Below are positions 27,497 through 37,057 of a DNA stretch of 64,000 bases, one piece after another (positions within the stretch are counted from its first letter, which is position 1; each line of letters opens with the position of its first letter). This DNA comes from Variovorax sp. S12S4. GTDB taxonomy: Bacteria > Pseudomonadota > Gammaproteobacteria > Burkholderiales > Burkholderiaceae_C. Position numbers and translations under genes: made by a program. The DNA is taken from NCBI RefSeq assembly GCF_023195515.1, contig NZ_JALPKR020000002.1, forward strand, positions 186,001 to 250,000, in the 5' to 3' direction. Under the pieces are notes generated by a model, which was not told where the DNA came from, made no database searches, and worked only from the letters and a program-made list of their open reading frames with translations.

Positions 27497-28876
27497 CTAC
27501 TCGAGCGTAGGTTCAGCTCTCGCGTCTTCTTCCAGAGGCGCGGCGCCGGTCGGCACGGGGTCCGCGGCCTGCGCAATGGCCAGCACCGCCGCGGCGGTGC
27601 GTTCGGCCGCCCCGCGGTTCGACGATGAGAAGGCCAGCGCGGCCTGCGCCATCGCAGCGCGGCGCTCGGGGTTCTCGACCAGCTTGAGGGCCGCGGTCAC
27701 GGCCTGCTCCATGTTTTCGACACGCAGCGAGGCACCGGCCGCAAGCGAAAGCTGCGCGGCTTCGGCAAAGTTGAAGGTCGAGGGACCCATGACCACCGGG
27801 CAGCCGCATGCGGCAGGCTCGATGAGGTTCTGGCCGCCCAGCGGTTCGAAGCTTCCGCCCAGCAGCGCGACATCCGCCAGGCCGTAGTAAAGCGCCATTT
27901 CCCCGAGCGAATCGCCGAGCCATATCTCGGCATCGGTCGGCTGGCCGGCCGCGCTGCGGCGCGCCACGGCAAAGCCTTGCGATTCGATGAGCGCGGCCAC
28001 TTCATCGAAGCGCTGCGGATGGCGCGGCACGATCATCCATTGCACGTCGTGCACGCGCTTGGCAATCGAGCGAACCGCGCCCTGCTCCGGCGGCACCGGC
28101 GACGTGGCGCCGAAGCGCTTGAGCACCTCGAGCAGCATGCGCTCTTCGCCGTCGCGCGAGCTCGCAAGCACCACCATGGGCTTGGGCAGCCGCTCGCGCA
28201 ACGCCACGGCCGCGGTGAGCTGGCGCGCGTCGGGCGAGGCATCGAACTTGAGGTTGCCGTAGATGCCGGCCACCTTGGCGCCAAGCGACACCAGCCGGTG
28301 CGCGTCGGCCTCCGTCTGTGCCCACACGGCGGCCAGCGCCGAATACGCGGGCCGCGCAAGCCAGCTCAGGCGCTCGGCAGCGGCCAGCGACTTTTCGTTG
28401 AGGCGCGCGTTGGCCAACACCAGCGGAATGCGGCGCTCGGCGCAGGCGGCGGCCATCTCGGGCCAGACCTCGGTTTCCATCAGCACGCCGATGCGCGGCT
28501 GAAAACGATCGAGAAAACGCGCCACCGCGCCCGGCGTGTCCCACGGCTGCCAGACCTGCGTGTCGCCGGGCTCGAGCAGCTTGGCGCCCTCTTCACGGCC
28601 CGTAGCGGTGCCGTGCGTGAGCAGGATGGGGATGCCCGGATACTGCCGCCGCAATTCCGCGATCAGGATGGCTGCCGCGCGTGTTTCGCCAAGCGAAACC
28701 GCATGCACCCAGCACTGCCCCTCGCCGGTGGTTGCGTCGTCGTAGTAGCCGAAGCGTTCCTCCACGGCCACGCCATAGCCGGGCTCGGCCACCGCGCGGC
28801 GCCGCAGCTTGCGGCGAACCAGCGGTTGCACAACGGTGGTGAAGACGCCGTACAGGCGCAGCAGCAGCGAACGCAC
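27497..28876 (-). CDS. waaA: 3-deoxy-D-manno-octulosonic acid (Kdo) transferase
   Basis: 459 residues from GTG 28876 (MRSLLLRLYGVFTTVVQPLV). The N-terminal anchor helix is followed by WVHAVSLGETRAA, the conserved acceptor-side Glu motif, then TGREEGAKL and METEVWPEM. The C-terminal half has the GT-B donor motif GGSFEPLGGQNLIEPAACGC. It adds Kdo to lipid IVA at the inner membrane, an essential LPS step. It lies 5 bp after the phosphohexomutase gene on the same strand. The extra 36-residue Ala/Glu-rich tail is unremarkable. Confidence 0.95.
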   Translation of the reverse strand: MRSLLLRLYGVFTTVVQPLVRRKLRRRAVAEPGYGVAVEERFGYYDDATTGEGQCWVHAVSLGETRAAAILIAELRRQYPGIPILLTHGTATGREEGAKLLEPGDTQVWQPWDTPGAVARFLDRFQPRIGVLMETEVWPEMAAACAERRIPLVLANARLNEKSLAAAERLSWLARPAYSALAAVWAQTEADAHRLVSLGAKVAGIYGNLKFDASPDARQLTAAVALRERLPKPMVVLASSRDGEERMLLEVLKRFGATSPVPPEQGAVRSIAKRVHDVQWMIVPRHPQRFDEVAALIESQGFAVARRSAAGQPTDAEIWLGDSLGEMALYYGLADVALLGGSFEPLGGQNLIEPAACGCPVVMGPSTFNFAEAAQLSLAAGASLRVENMEQAVTAALKLVENPERRAAMAQAALAFSSSNRGAAERTAAAVLAIAQAADPVPTGAAPLEEDARAEPTLE

Positions 28877-28881
28877 GGGGT

Positions 28882-30264
28882 TCAGTGCGACGCTTCGGCC
28901 AGCGTCGCGTCGGCCTTGACGGTTCTGAGGAGCGCGAGCATCTCGGCTTCGATGCGCTTCAGGGCCGCATCGGTCTGGCCTTCGAAACGCAGCACCAGCA
29001 CCGGCGTGGTGTTGGAAGCGCGAATCAAGCCGAAGCCGTCGGGCCAGTCGACGCGCAGTCCATCGATGGTCGAGACCACGGCCGGTGCCGCGAAGCTGGC
29101 GCCTGCAACCAGCTTTTCGACCACGGCGTGCGGCTCGCCTTCGGCGCACTTCACGTTGAGTTCGGGCGTGGAGAAGCTCGTGGGCAGCGCGTTGAGCGTG
29201 TCGCTCGCGTTCGGCGTCTTGCTCAATATCTCGAGCAGGCGGCAGCCCGCATAGGTGCCGTCGTCAAAGCCGAACCAGCGCTCCTTGAAGAAGATGTGGC
29301 CGCTCATTTCGCCGCCGAGCGGCGAATCGATCTCCTTCATCTTGGCCTTGATGAGCGAATGGCCGGTTTTGAAGATCATCGGCTTGCCGCCCGCGGCCTC
29401 GATGGCCGGCGCCAGGCGCTGCGAGCACTTCACGTCGTACACGATGGTGCCGCCCGGCACGCGCGAAAGCACGTCCTGCGCAAAGAGCTGCATCTGGCGG
29501 TCGGGGAAGATGTTCTGGCCGTCTTTCGTGACGATGCCCAGCCGGTCGCCGTCGCCATCGAAGGCCAGGCCCAGCTCGGCGTCGCCCGTGGCCAATGCGG
29601 CCATCAGGTCCTTCAGGTTCTCGGGCCGGCTCGGGTCGGGATGGTGGTTGGGAAAGTCGCCGTCGACCTCGCTGAACAGCTCGGTCACTTCGCAACCGAT
29701 GGCGCGAAAGATGGCGGGGGCCGAAGCGCCCGCAATGCCGTTGCCCGAATCGACCACGATCTTCAGCGGCCGCGCCAGCTTGATGTCGCCGACGATGCGC
29801 TTCACGTAGGCCTCGGTCACGTCGACATTGCGCACGCTGCCGCCGGGTGCGAGCTTGGCGGTGCCCTCTTCCATCACCTTGCGCAGGCCCTGGATCTCGT
29901 CGCCGTAGATGGCGCGCCCCGCCAGCACCATCTTGAAGCCGTTGTAGTCCTTCGGGTTGTGGCTGCCGGTCACCTGGATGCCGCTGCTCGACAGCGTGTG
30001 CGCCGCAAAGTACAGCATGGGCGTGGTCACGGCGCCCACGTTGATGACCTCGATGCCGGTGGCAACAAGCCCCTTGATCAGTGCTTCGGCGAGCGCAGGG
30101 CCCGACAGGCGGCCGTCGCGGCCCACGGCCACGGTTTTTTCACCGGCGGCACGGGCGGCGCTGCCGAAAGCCCGGCCGAGCGCTTCGGCGACCTCGGCAT
30201 CGAGCGTGACGGGCACCACGCCGCGAATGTCGTAGGCCTTGAAAATCGACGCACTGAGTTGCAT
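28882..30264 (-). CDS. Phosphomannomutase/phosphoglucomutase
   Basis: 460 residues, typical of AlgC-type enzymes. The start FKAYDIRGVVP is the canonical N-terminus. The phosphoserine loop is VTGSHNPKDYNGFK (Ser101), the metal loop AFDGDGDRLGIV (about 235-246) and the sugar-specificity loop GGEMSGH. It interconverts mannose or glucose 1- and 6-phosphates for nucleotide sugar and LPS precursor supply, fitting its operon with waaA. Divergent from the Ada-AlkA gene. Confidence 0.93.
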   Translation of the reverse strand: MQLSASIFKAYDIRGVVPVTLDAEVAEALGRAFGSAARAAGEKTVAVGRDGRLSGPALAEALIKGLVATGIEVINVGAVTTPMLYFAAHTLSSSGIQVTGSHNPKDYNGFKMVLAGRAIYGDEIQGLRKVMEEGTAKLAPGGSVRNVDVTEAYVKRIVGDIKLARPLKIVVDSGNGIAGASAPAIFRAIGCEVTELFSEVDGDFPNHHPDPSRPENLKDLMAALATGDAELGLAFDGDGDRLGIVTKDGQNIFPDRQMQLFAQDVLSRVPGGTIVYDVKCSQRLAPAIEAAGGKPMIFKTGHSLIKAKMKEIDSPLGGEMSGHIFFKERWFGFDDGTYAGCRLLEILSKTPNASDTLNALPTSFSTPELNVKCAEGEPHAVVEKLVAGASFAAPAVVSTIDGLRVDWPDGFGLIRASNTTPVLVLRFEGQTDAALKRIEAEMLALLRTVKADATLAEASH

Positions 30265-30375
30265 GAGAAGGCATTCCCTGTAGTTCTAAAGACCGAGCCA
30301 TTGTAGGCAAGCAGTCTGGTGCCCACATGTCCGAAAACGGCCAGTTGAAACGAGTCGAAACCGTATCATTTGTCC

Positions 30376-31980
30376 ATGCTTTCCACACCTGCCTCCACCG
30401 AAGTGCTCGAGAGCGATGCCTGCTACCTGGCAATGAAGACGCACGACGCGCGCTTCGACGGCTCGTTCTTCACCGCGGTGACCTCCACCGGCATCTATTG
30501 CCGGCCGGTCTGCCGCGTGAAACCGCCGCGCCGCGAGAACTGCCGGTTCTTCCGCCATGCAGCGCAGGCGGAGGCGGAGGGCTTTCGCCCTTGCCTGCGC
30601 TGCCGGCCCGAACTGGCGCCGCGCGCGGCAAGCTGGTCCACCGAAGATGCCTCGCGCATTCTCGCGCTGCAGGCCGCGCGCCTCATCGACGAGCCCGATG
30701 CATGGGCCGAAGACGGCCCGGGTGCCGCGCAGATCGCGGCACGGCTCGGCGTGAGCGACCGCCATCTGCGGCGCATCTTCGAGGCGCAGTTCGGTGTCTC
30801 GCCCCTGCAATATCTGCAAACACGCCGCCTGCTGGCCGCCAAGCAATTGATCGCCGACACGCGCCTGCCCATGACGCAGGTGGCCCTGGCCAGCGGCTTT
30901 GCGAGCGTGCGCCGCTTCAACGCCGCATTTCTGGAGCACTACGGCCTCAACCCGAGTGCGCTGCGGCGCGCGGGCGGCGCCGAGGGCGGCGAAGGCAAGG
31001 CGATCGAAGTGCGCCTGGGTTTCCGTCCGCCCTATGACGTGAATGCGATGCTGGGCTTCTTCGCGCGCCGCGCGCTGCGAGGTGTCGAGGTTGCATTCAC
31101 GGCCGACGGCAAGGAGCCCGCCAAGGGAAGCACGCCTGCTTATGTGCGGCTGGCCCGCACGCTGCGCGTGCAGCAAGGCACGCAAACGCACGCCGGGTGG
31201 CTGCAGCTGCGCTTCGACATGGAACGCGAGCAGATGCTGCTCTCGGTCAGCGATTCGCTTGCCGCCGTGCTGCCGATCGTGATCAGCCGCGCGCGGGCCA
31301 TGCTCGACCTCGATGCCGAGCCGATGGCCATCAACGCCGCGCTGCACGAAGCCTTTCCGCATGGCGACGGGCTGCGCGTGCCGGGCACGGTCGACGGCTT
31401 CGAGCTCGCGGTGCGGGCGGTGCTCGGCCAGCAGATCACGGTGGCCGCGGCGCGCACGCTGGGCTCGCGGCTGGTCGCGGCATTCGGCGAACCCATTGCC
31501 ACGCCCATCGAGGGCCTGGACCGGCTGTTCCCCACGCCTGCAGTCGTGGCAGCCGCGAGCGGAGATGCGCTCGGTCAGCTCGGCATCGTGCGCCAGCGGC
31601 AGGCCGCGCTGCAGGCCATTGCCCGCGAGGTCGCGGCCGGCAAGCTGGCGCTGCATGCGGGTGCCGACGTGCCTTCGACCATCGCCGCGCTGCAGGAGTT
31701 GCCCGGCATCGGCGCCTGGACCGCGCAGTACATCGCCATGCGCGCGCTGCGCTGGCCCGATGCGTTTCCGGCGGGTGACATCGCGCTGCAAAAAGCATTG
31801 GCCGTGACCACCGCGCGCGCGGCCAGCGAGGCATCGCAGGCATGGCGGCCATGGCGCAGCTACGCGGTGCTGCGCGCATGGCATGCACCGTCGCCATCAC
31901 CGGCAACCGCGCCGGCCGCGGAATCACCCGCGGCAGAGCCTTCTTCCAGCAACATCGCAACGGCAGGCGCCTCCGCCTGA
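30376..31980 (+). CDS. Ada-AlkA fusion: methylphosphotriester sensor/AraC regulator with 3-methyladenine glycosylase
   Basis: 534 residues. The N-terminal Ada zinc domain has Cys42, Cys46, Cys73 and Cys76 (GIYCRPVCR and FRPCLRCRP), matching the four Ada ligands. An AraC-type HTH runs about 120-200 (VSDRHLRRIFEAQFGVSPL, TQVALASGFASVRRFNAAFL). Then an AlkA N-terminal fold and the HhH-GPD glycosylase domain appear, with LPGIGAWTAQYIAMRALRWP followed by the catalytic Asp in FPAGDIALQ. The protein senses alkyl phosphotriesters, activates transcription and excises alkylated bases. The C-terminal Ser/Ala/Pro tail is disordered. It sits 6 bp upstream of ogt, forming an adaptive-response operon. Confidence 0.92.
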   Translation: MLSTPASTEVLESDACYLAMKTHDARFDGSFFTAVTSTGIYCRPVCRVKPPRRENCRFFRHAAQAEAEGFRPCLRCRPELAPRAASWSTEDASRILALQAARLIDEPDAWAEDGPGAAQIAARLGVSDRHLRRIFEAQFGVSPLQYLQTRRLLAAKQLIADTRLPMTQVALASGFASVRRFNAAFLEHYGLNPSALRRAGGAEGGEGKAIEVRLGFRPPYDVNAMLGFFARRALRGVEVAFTADGKEPAKGSTPAYVRLARTLRVQQGTQTHAGWLQLRFDMEREQMLLSVSDSLAAVLPIVISRARAMLDLDAEPMAINAALHEAFPHGDGLRVPGTVDGFELAVRAVLGQQITVAAARTLGSRLVAAFGEPIATPIEGLDRLFPTPAVVAAASGDALGQLGIVRQRQAALQAIAREVAAGKLALHAGADVPSTIAALQELPGIGAWTAQYIAMRALRWPDAFPAGDIALQKALAVTTARAASEASQAWRPWRSYAVLRAWHAPSPSPATAPAAESPAAEPSSSNIATAGASA

Positions 31981-31986
31981 AATGTC

Positions 31987-32481
31987 ATGAAGTTCAAGAC
32001 CAAAGTCATCTACACATCGCACATCGAAACGCCGCTCGGCGGCATCACCATGGCGGCCACGGACGAAGGCTTGGCGGGTGTCTGGTTCGACCAGCAGCGC
32101 CACTGGCCCGACACCACGGGCTGGCAGACCAAGGACGATCATCCCGCGCTCGTCGAAGCCGGCGCGCAATTGCGCGACTACTTTGCCGGCAAGCGCGACA
32201 CCTTCGACGTGAAGCTCGACCTCTCGCACGGCACCGCGTTCCAGCAGAGCGTATGGCAGGCACTGCTTGCCATACCCGCGGGCAAGACCATGACCTACGG
32301 CGCACTGAGCGCAAACGTGGGCAACCCGACCGCGGTGCGTGCGGTGGGTGCGGCCGTGGGACGCAACCCGATCAGCGTGATCGTGCCCTGCCATCGCGTA
32401 CTCGGTGCGAACGGCTCGCTGACCGGTTACGCTGGCGGGCTCCACCGCAAGACCGCCTTGCTGGAACTCGAATCGAAATAG
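31987..32481 (+). CDS. ogt: Methylated-DNA--protein-cysteine methyltransferase
   Basis: 164 residues. The acceptor Cys135 lies in ISVIVPCHRVLG and the DNA-binding helix in TYGALSANVGNPTAVRAVGA. It removes O6-alkyl groups from guanine by irreversible transfer to cysteine. It follows the Ada-AlkA gene by 6 bp, so both are co-expressed for alkylation repair. It supplies the O6-methylguanine function missing from the Ada-AlkA fusion, which lacks the Ada C-terminal domain. Confidence 0.94.
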   Translation: MKFKTKVIYTSHIETPLGGITMAATDEGLAGVWFDQQRHWPDTTGWQTKDDHPALVEAGAQLRDYFAGKRDTFDVKLDLSHGTAFQQSVWQALLAIPAGKTMTYGALSANVGNPTAVRAVGAAVGRNPISVIVPCHRVLGANGSLTGYAGGLHRKTALLELESK

Positions 32482-32517
32482 CGCCGGCTCCGGCCGCGCG
32501 CACCATCAAGAGAACGC

Positions 32518-33486
32518 ATGAGCATGACAACGAAAGACAACACCACAGCTCCCGACTCGCCGAAGCCCAAGGCCTGGCTCATCGATCTGGTGCTGCTGGG
32601 CGCGCTCTGGGGCGCGTCTTTTCTTTTCATGCGCATCGGCGCGGCCGAGTTCGGTGCCTTGCCTGCGGCCGCGGTGCGCGTCGGCGTGGCCACGCTCTTC
32701 TTGTTGCCGCTGCTGTTCATGCGCGGCCACGGCGAGGCGCTGGCTCAGCACTGGAAGGCGTCCATGGCCATCGGCGTGCTGAACTCCGGCATTCCGTTCG
32801 CGCTGTTCTGCTTTGCGCTGCTCACCATCAACAGCGGCCTGGCCGCGGTGATCAACGCCACGGTGCCGATGTTCGGCGCGCTGGTGGCGTGGGCCTGGTT
32901 TCGCGACCGGCCCGATGGCTCGCGCATCGTCGGACTGATCATCGGCTTTGCGGGCGTTGCCATGCTGGCAAGCCGCAGCGCAGGCTTGCACGCCGATGCA
33001 GGCGGCAATGCCGCGCTGTGGGCCGTGCTGGCCTGTCTTGGCGCCTGCGCAAGCTATGGCGTGGCGGCCAGCGCCACGCGGCGCTACCTGGGCGGTGTGC
33101 CCGCGCTGGCCACGGCCACCGGCAGCCAGATTGGCGCCACGCTGTTCCTTGCGTTGCCCGCGCTGTGGTTCTGGCCCACGCAAATGCCCAGCCTGCGCGC
33201 ATGGCTGGCGTTGCTGGCGCTGGGCATCGCCTGCACCGGCCTGGCGTACATCCTTTTCTTCCGGCTCATCGCCAATGCGGGACCGGCGCGCGCGCTGACC
33301 GTGACTTTCCTGGTGCCGGTGTTCGCGGTGTTCTACGGCGCGGTGTTCCTCGGCGAAAACATCACGCAATGGATGCTGATCTGCGCGGCCGTCATCGTGT
33401 GCGGCGTGGCGCTTTCCACGGGCCTCGTGAAGCTGTGGCCGGGTGCGGGCTCGGCGGCCGCTACATCGCCGCCGCGACCACGTTGA
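32518..33486 (+). CDS. EamA/DMT superfamily permease
   Basis: 322 residues with ten predicted helices in two EamA halves (about 15-145 and 160-305). The start WLIDLVLLGALWGASFLFMR is typical of this family, as is the second-half GIACTGLAYILFFRLIANAG. DMT permeases export amino acids or other small metabolites. It follows ogt by 36 bp but functional linkage to DNA repair is doubtful. Its 3' end overlaps the convergent DUF1345 gene by 26 bp. Confidence 0.87.
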   Translation: MSMTTKDNTTAPDSPKPKAWLIDLVLLGALWGASFLFMRIGAAEFGALPAAAVRVGVATLFLLPLLFMRGHGEALAQHWKASMAIGVLNSGIPFALFCFALLTINSGLAAVINATVPMFGALVAWAWFRDRPDGSRIVGLIIGFAGVAMLASRSAGLHADAGGNAALWAVLACLGACASYGVAASATRRYLGGVPALATATGSQIGATLFLALPALWFWPTQMPSLRAWLALLALGIACTGLAYILFFRLIANAGPARALTVTFLVPVFAVFYGAVFLGENITQWMLICAAVIVCGVALSTGLVKLWPGAGSAAATSPPRPR

Positions 33487-34111
33487 CCGACAACGCAAGC
33501 ACCAGCATGTTGAATGCAAACGCGAGCACGCTGTGCACCAGCGTGATGCGCCGCATCTCGCGCGAAGTGGCCTGCACGTCCGACACCTGCGAGGTCATGC
33601 CGACCACGTACGCGTAATACAAAAAGTCGAAATAGTCCGGCTCGTCCTTGCCCGGAAAATCCAGCCCGCCGTCGGGCGAGCCGTCCCGCTGGTCGATGTA
33701 GTAGCGGTGCGCGTAATGAAACGCGTAGATCGTATGCATCATGAGCCAGGAGCCCACGAGCGCCACCAGCCCCAGCGCGATGTGCGCGGCCCGCGCGGGA
33801 CCGCTCATCAGCTTGACCTGCTGCAGCAGCATTGCAATGGCAACCACGCTCGCACCAATCGCGACCAGCACCGACACCAGGATCACCAGGTTGGGCTGAT
33901 CCAGCGACTGCGCGCGCTCGCGGGTTCGCTGTGCATCGAAAGTATCGGCCAGCCACCACGTGAGAACCAGGAAGACCGCAGCGCCGGTGCACCAGCCTGA
34001 AAGGCCGCGCACCATCGGCTCGAGCGGAGCGACCGCCGCAACGGCAATGCCTGCCACCGCGCCATACAAGAGACGCTGCGGACCGGTGGTCGTGGAAAGA
34101 TGTTCGTGCAT
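33461..34111 (-). CDS. DUF1345 family membrane protein
   Basis: 216 residues, with about five hydrophobic helices. The family-typical HTIYAFHYAHRYYIDQRDGS segment and DFLYYAYVVGMTSQVSDVQA (where DF-YY is diagnostic of DUF1345) are present. Function is unknown. ATG 34111 is preferred to an in-frame TTG two codons earlier. It overlaps the end of the EamA gene tail to tail by 26 bp. Confidence 0.85.
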   Translation of the reverse strand: MHEHLSTTTGPQRLLYGAVAGIAVAAVAPLEPMVRGLSGWCTGAAVFLVLTWWLADTFDAQRTRERAQSLDQPNLVILVSVLVAIGASVVAIAMLLQQVKLMSGPARAAHIALGLVALVGSWLMMHTIYAFHYAHRYYIDQRDGSPDGGLDFPGKDEPDYFDFLYYAYVVGMTSQVSDVQATSREMRRITLVHSVLAFAFNMLVLALSVNVVAAAM

Positions 34112-34320
34112 GTTCAAAGCTTAGCTTGAATACTTTTTCAGGCGCGCTAAGGCCTGCATCGACAACGTCCTACAAGCACAGCGGCAATCAGCGCATGGGT
34201 TTTTGGCATGCGCCCTATTAACTTGTCGGTCATCAAAAGGGAGCCCCGCCCGGAAGCACCGCGCGCATGAAATTGCGTGTCGAGCCCGAGGCATTTTTTT
34301 TGCCTTCTGAAGGACCTTTC

Positions 34321-35160
34321 ATGCTGCTGCCTCGCTCCCGCCCGCTCGCCAACACCGCAAGATTGACGACGCTGGGCACTCTGGCCGGTGCCGGATTGCT
34401 CTTTGCCCACGCAAGCGCCTGGGCAGAACCATCGCCCGCACTCGACCGGTTCAGTTTTTCGGTGGGAGCCTTCAGCGCCGATCCCAAGTTCAATGCATCG
34501 GTCAGCTCGCCGTACGGCGCGCTGCGAACGCGTGACCTCGAGCCCGGCCGCGTGACCATGCCGCGCGTGACGGCGGACCTGCTGATCGGCGACAGCCACG
34601 GCCTCTCGTTCGACTACTACCGCTACAAGCGCGACTACTTCGGCCAGGCCGGCGGCAGCGAATCGCTTGGCGGTTTCGGCACGTTCAATGCCCTGGGCAA
34701 CGCCAACCTCAACGTGAAGCTCGACTTTGCCAAGCTCTCGTACAAGTGGTGGCTGGGCACGGGCAACACGGTGTTCGGGCTGGGCGCGGGCGCGGCCTAC
34801 TACCGCATCAATGTGGGCGCGAACGCCAATGTGGCGGTCAACGGGCGCATCAGCCAGTTGAATGAAGACGCGAGCGACGATGCCATTGCGCCCTTGCTCG
34901 AAGTCGGCGTGCGGCATGCCATCAACCCGGACCTGCGCCTGTTTGCCGACCTCTCCGGCGTGCGCAAGGGCGGCGGGCGCTTTCACGGCAACATCTATAA
35001 CGCCAGCGCGGGCGTGGAGTGGTTCCCCGTGAAGAACGTGGGCCTGGTGCTGGCCTATGGCGTCACCAACATCGACCTGGCGCGCGAAAGCAGCACCGCC
35101 GAGACGCGGGTCAAGGTCAAGCTGCACGGGCCGTCTGCCTTCCTCAAGGCGCGGTTCTGA
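34321..35160 (+). CDS. Outer membrane beta-barrel protein, OmpW-like
   Basis: 279 residues. The signal peptide ends HASAWAEP (about residue 37). The rest alternates hydrophobic/polar residues with many aromatic girdle positions (SFDYYRYKRDYFGQAGG, LSYKWWLGTGNTVFGLGAGA) and ends in LKARF with a terminal Phe, all signs of a small outer membrane barrel. It may resemble OmpW or generic outer membrane beta-barrel proteins; ligand unknown. ATG 34321 follows an AAGGA ribosome binding site (34309-34313). The 208-bp gap upstream holds no other gene. Confidence 0.72.
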   Translation: MLLPRSRPLANTARLTTLGTLAGAGLLFAHASAWAEPSPALDRFSFSVGAFSADPKFNASVSSPYGALRTRDLEPGRVTMPRVTADLLIGDSHGLSFDYYRYKRDYFGQAGGSESLGGFGTFNALGNANLNVKLDFAKLSYKWWLGTGNTVFGLGAGAAYYRINVGANANVAVNGRISQLNEDASDDAIAPLLEVGVRHAINPDLRLFADLSGVRKGGGRFHGNIYNASAGVEWFPVKNVGLVLAYGVTNIDLARESSTAETRVKVKLHGPSAFLKARF

Positions 35161-35270
35161 GGCTTCCACTGCCGCAGCGGCCCGGCGCCATGCATGCCAT
35201 GGGCGGGGCGCCGCGCGCATAGGTGCTTGCGATCATCGGCGGCCGCGCCCCCGGCCCCTATGATCTTTTG

Positions 35271-36158
35271 ATGTACACCCCCGCCACACTCCGCCCCGAC
35301 AACATCGACGTGTGCGCCGCCAGTGCGCGCCGCACCCGCAGGCCGCGCTCGCTTCTGCTTGCCGCGCCGGCGGCGGCGTTGCTGCTGGCCGCGGCCGCAC
35401 CGGCCCAGGCGCTGGTCATCGGAGTGACGGAAGGCGTGAGCTACCAGGTGACGGAAAGCCAGATCGCACCGCGCTTCGAGCCCATTGCCGAGGCCTTGAG
35501 CAAGGCACTGAAGCAGCCGGTGACCATCAAGGTGTTGATTTCGTACAACGGTGCGCGCGAGGCCCTGAAGGAACAGCAAGTCGACATGGCCTTCATCCAT
35601 CCGGCCCATGTGGCGCTGGAGGCCATCAAGAGCGGCCGCTACCAGGCGCTGGCCTGGACCGGCGGCTTTACCGCATACAAGGTATCGCTGCTGTGCAAGG
35701 AGCCGCAGCCCATCTCCGACTGGAAGAGCATTGCCGGCAAGGGCCTGGTGATGCCCGACCCGGATTCGATCACCTCGGTGATCACGCGCGCCATGCTGCG
35801 CGAGCAAGGCGTGCAGGCCGCCTCGCTCAAGCTCACCAACACGCGCTACCAGGACGCCGTGCCCTTCTACGTGAAGAACGGTTTTGCCGCTTATGGCGCC
35901 ACGGCCTCGTCGGGCGTGATCAAGGCCTGGAAGGACAGCGGCGGCAACGTGTGCGCCGAGTCGCGCGCGGTGCCCATCAAGCAGTGGGTGGCGTCGCGCA
36001 AGCTCGATGCCGCCACCACCGCCGCGGCGCGAGAAGCCCTGCTGGGGCTCGCACAAAGCGACGCCGGCAAGCGCGCGCTTGCAACCTCGACCTACACTGG
36101 CTTCGTCGCGCCGTCGGCCGAAGTCGAGGCCGCCCTGCTCACCTGGCTGGGCATCTGA
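35271..36158 (+). CDS. Orphan PhnD-type periplasmic binding protein
   Basis: 295 residues. After an Arg-rich start and hydrophobic signal segment (LLLAAPAAALLLAAAAPAQA, cleaved about residue 50), the mature part shows the PhnD-like order: PRFEPIAEALSKALKQPVTI, NGAREALKEQQVDMAFIHPA, PDPDSITSVITRAMLREQGV. The family binds phosphonates/phosphite or related anions for ABC import. No ATPase or permease lies beside it, so it may serve a distant transporter or act as a sensor. Start ATG 35271 is upstream of an unusually long basic n-region. Confidence 0.78.
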   Translation: MYTPATLRPDNIDVCAASARRTRRPRSLLLAAPAAALLLAAAAPAQALVIGVTEGVSYQVTESQIAPRFEPIAEALSKALKQPVTIKVLISYNGAREALKEQQVDMAFIHPAHVALEAIKSGRYQALAWTGGFTAYKVSLLCKEPQPISDWKSIAGKGLVMPDPDSITSVITRAMLREQGVQAASLKLTNTRYQDAVPFYVKNGFAAYGATASSGVIKAWKDSGGNVCAESRAVPIKQWVASRKLDAATTAAAREALLGLAQSDAGKRALATSTYTGFVAPSAEVEAALLTWLGI

Positions 36159-36214
36159 AACCGGCCGGCGCGGCGCCATGGCTCCGCTCCTTTTCCGCTC
36201 TTTCAGAATTGCCC

Positions 36215-36919
36215 ATGCACGATCTTTCCAGCTTTCCCATCACCAAGAAATGGCCCGCGCTCCAGCCTGACAGGCTGCAGCTCTATTCACTGCCCACGCC
36301 CAACGGCGTGAAGGTTTCGATCATGCTGGAAGAAACCGGGCTGCCCTACGAAGCGCACCTGGTGAGCTTCGAGACCAACGACCAGATGTCGCCGGAATTC
36401 CTGTCGCTCAATCCGAACAACAAGATTCCCGCCATCCTCGATCCCGACGGCCCCGGCGGCAAGCCGCTCGCGCTCTTCGAGTCGGGCGCCATTCTTCTCT
36501 ACCTGGCCGACAAGACCGGCCAGTTCATTGCGCAAGATGCCGCGGGCCGCTACGAAACCATCCAGTGGCTCATGTTCCAGATGGGCGGCATCGGCCCCAT
36601 GTTCGGCCAGCTCGGCTTCTTCAACAAGTTTGCCGGCAAGGACTACGAAGACAAGCGCCCGCGCGACCGCTACGTGGCCGAATCGAAGCGGCTGCTCGGC
36701 GTGCTCGACAAGCGCCTTGCAACCAGCCAGTGGGTGGCGGGCGACAGCTACTCCATCGCCGACATCGCCATCTTTCCGTGGGTGCGCAACCTCGTCGGCT
36801 TCTATGAAGCGGGCGACCTGGTGGGCTTTGGCGAGTTCAAGAACGTGGCGCGTGCGCTCGAAGCCTTCGTTGCGCGGCCGGCCGTTGCGCGTGGCCTGGC
36901 CATTCCGAAGCGCGGCTGA
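36215..36919 (+). CDS. Glutathione S-transferase, YghU/YfcG type
   Basis: 234 residues. LQLYSLPTPNGVKVSIMLEE in the thioredoxin fold is the hallmark of the Nu/YghU-YfcG group, where a Thr/Asn after TPNG activates glutathione disulfide chemistry; LFESGAILLYLADKTG is the GSH-gamma-Glu site. The C-terminal domain carries DSYSIADIAIFPWVRN. These enzymes show disulfide-bond reductase activity. It follows the PhnD-like gene by 56 bp and ends just before the siderophore locus. Confidence 0.87.
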   Translation: MHDLSSFPITKKWPALQPDRLQLYSLPTPNGVKVSIMLEETGLPYEAHLVSFETNDQMSPEFLSLNPNNKIPAILDPDGPGGKPLALFESGAILLYLADKTGQFIAQDAAGRYETIQWLMFQMGGIGPMFGQLGFFNKFAGKDYEDKRPRDRYVAESKRLLGVLDKRLATSQWVAGDSYSIADIAIFPWVRNLVGFYEAGDLVGFGEFKNVARALEAFVARPAVARGLAIPKRG

Positions 36920-37057
36920 TTGCCAGGGGCGGCGCAGCCGCCGCCCAATCCGAAAACAGAACTATTCATTTTCGGAGCGAGTGTCTCTTTCAGGCACGCA
37001 CATGAGGTTCCCAAACCTTTATCGCACCTCGTTGGGCAGCGGTTAAGGTTACACTTC

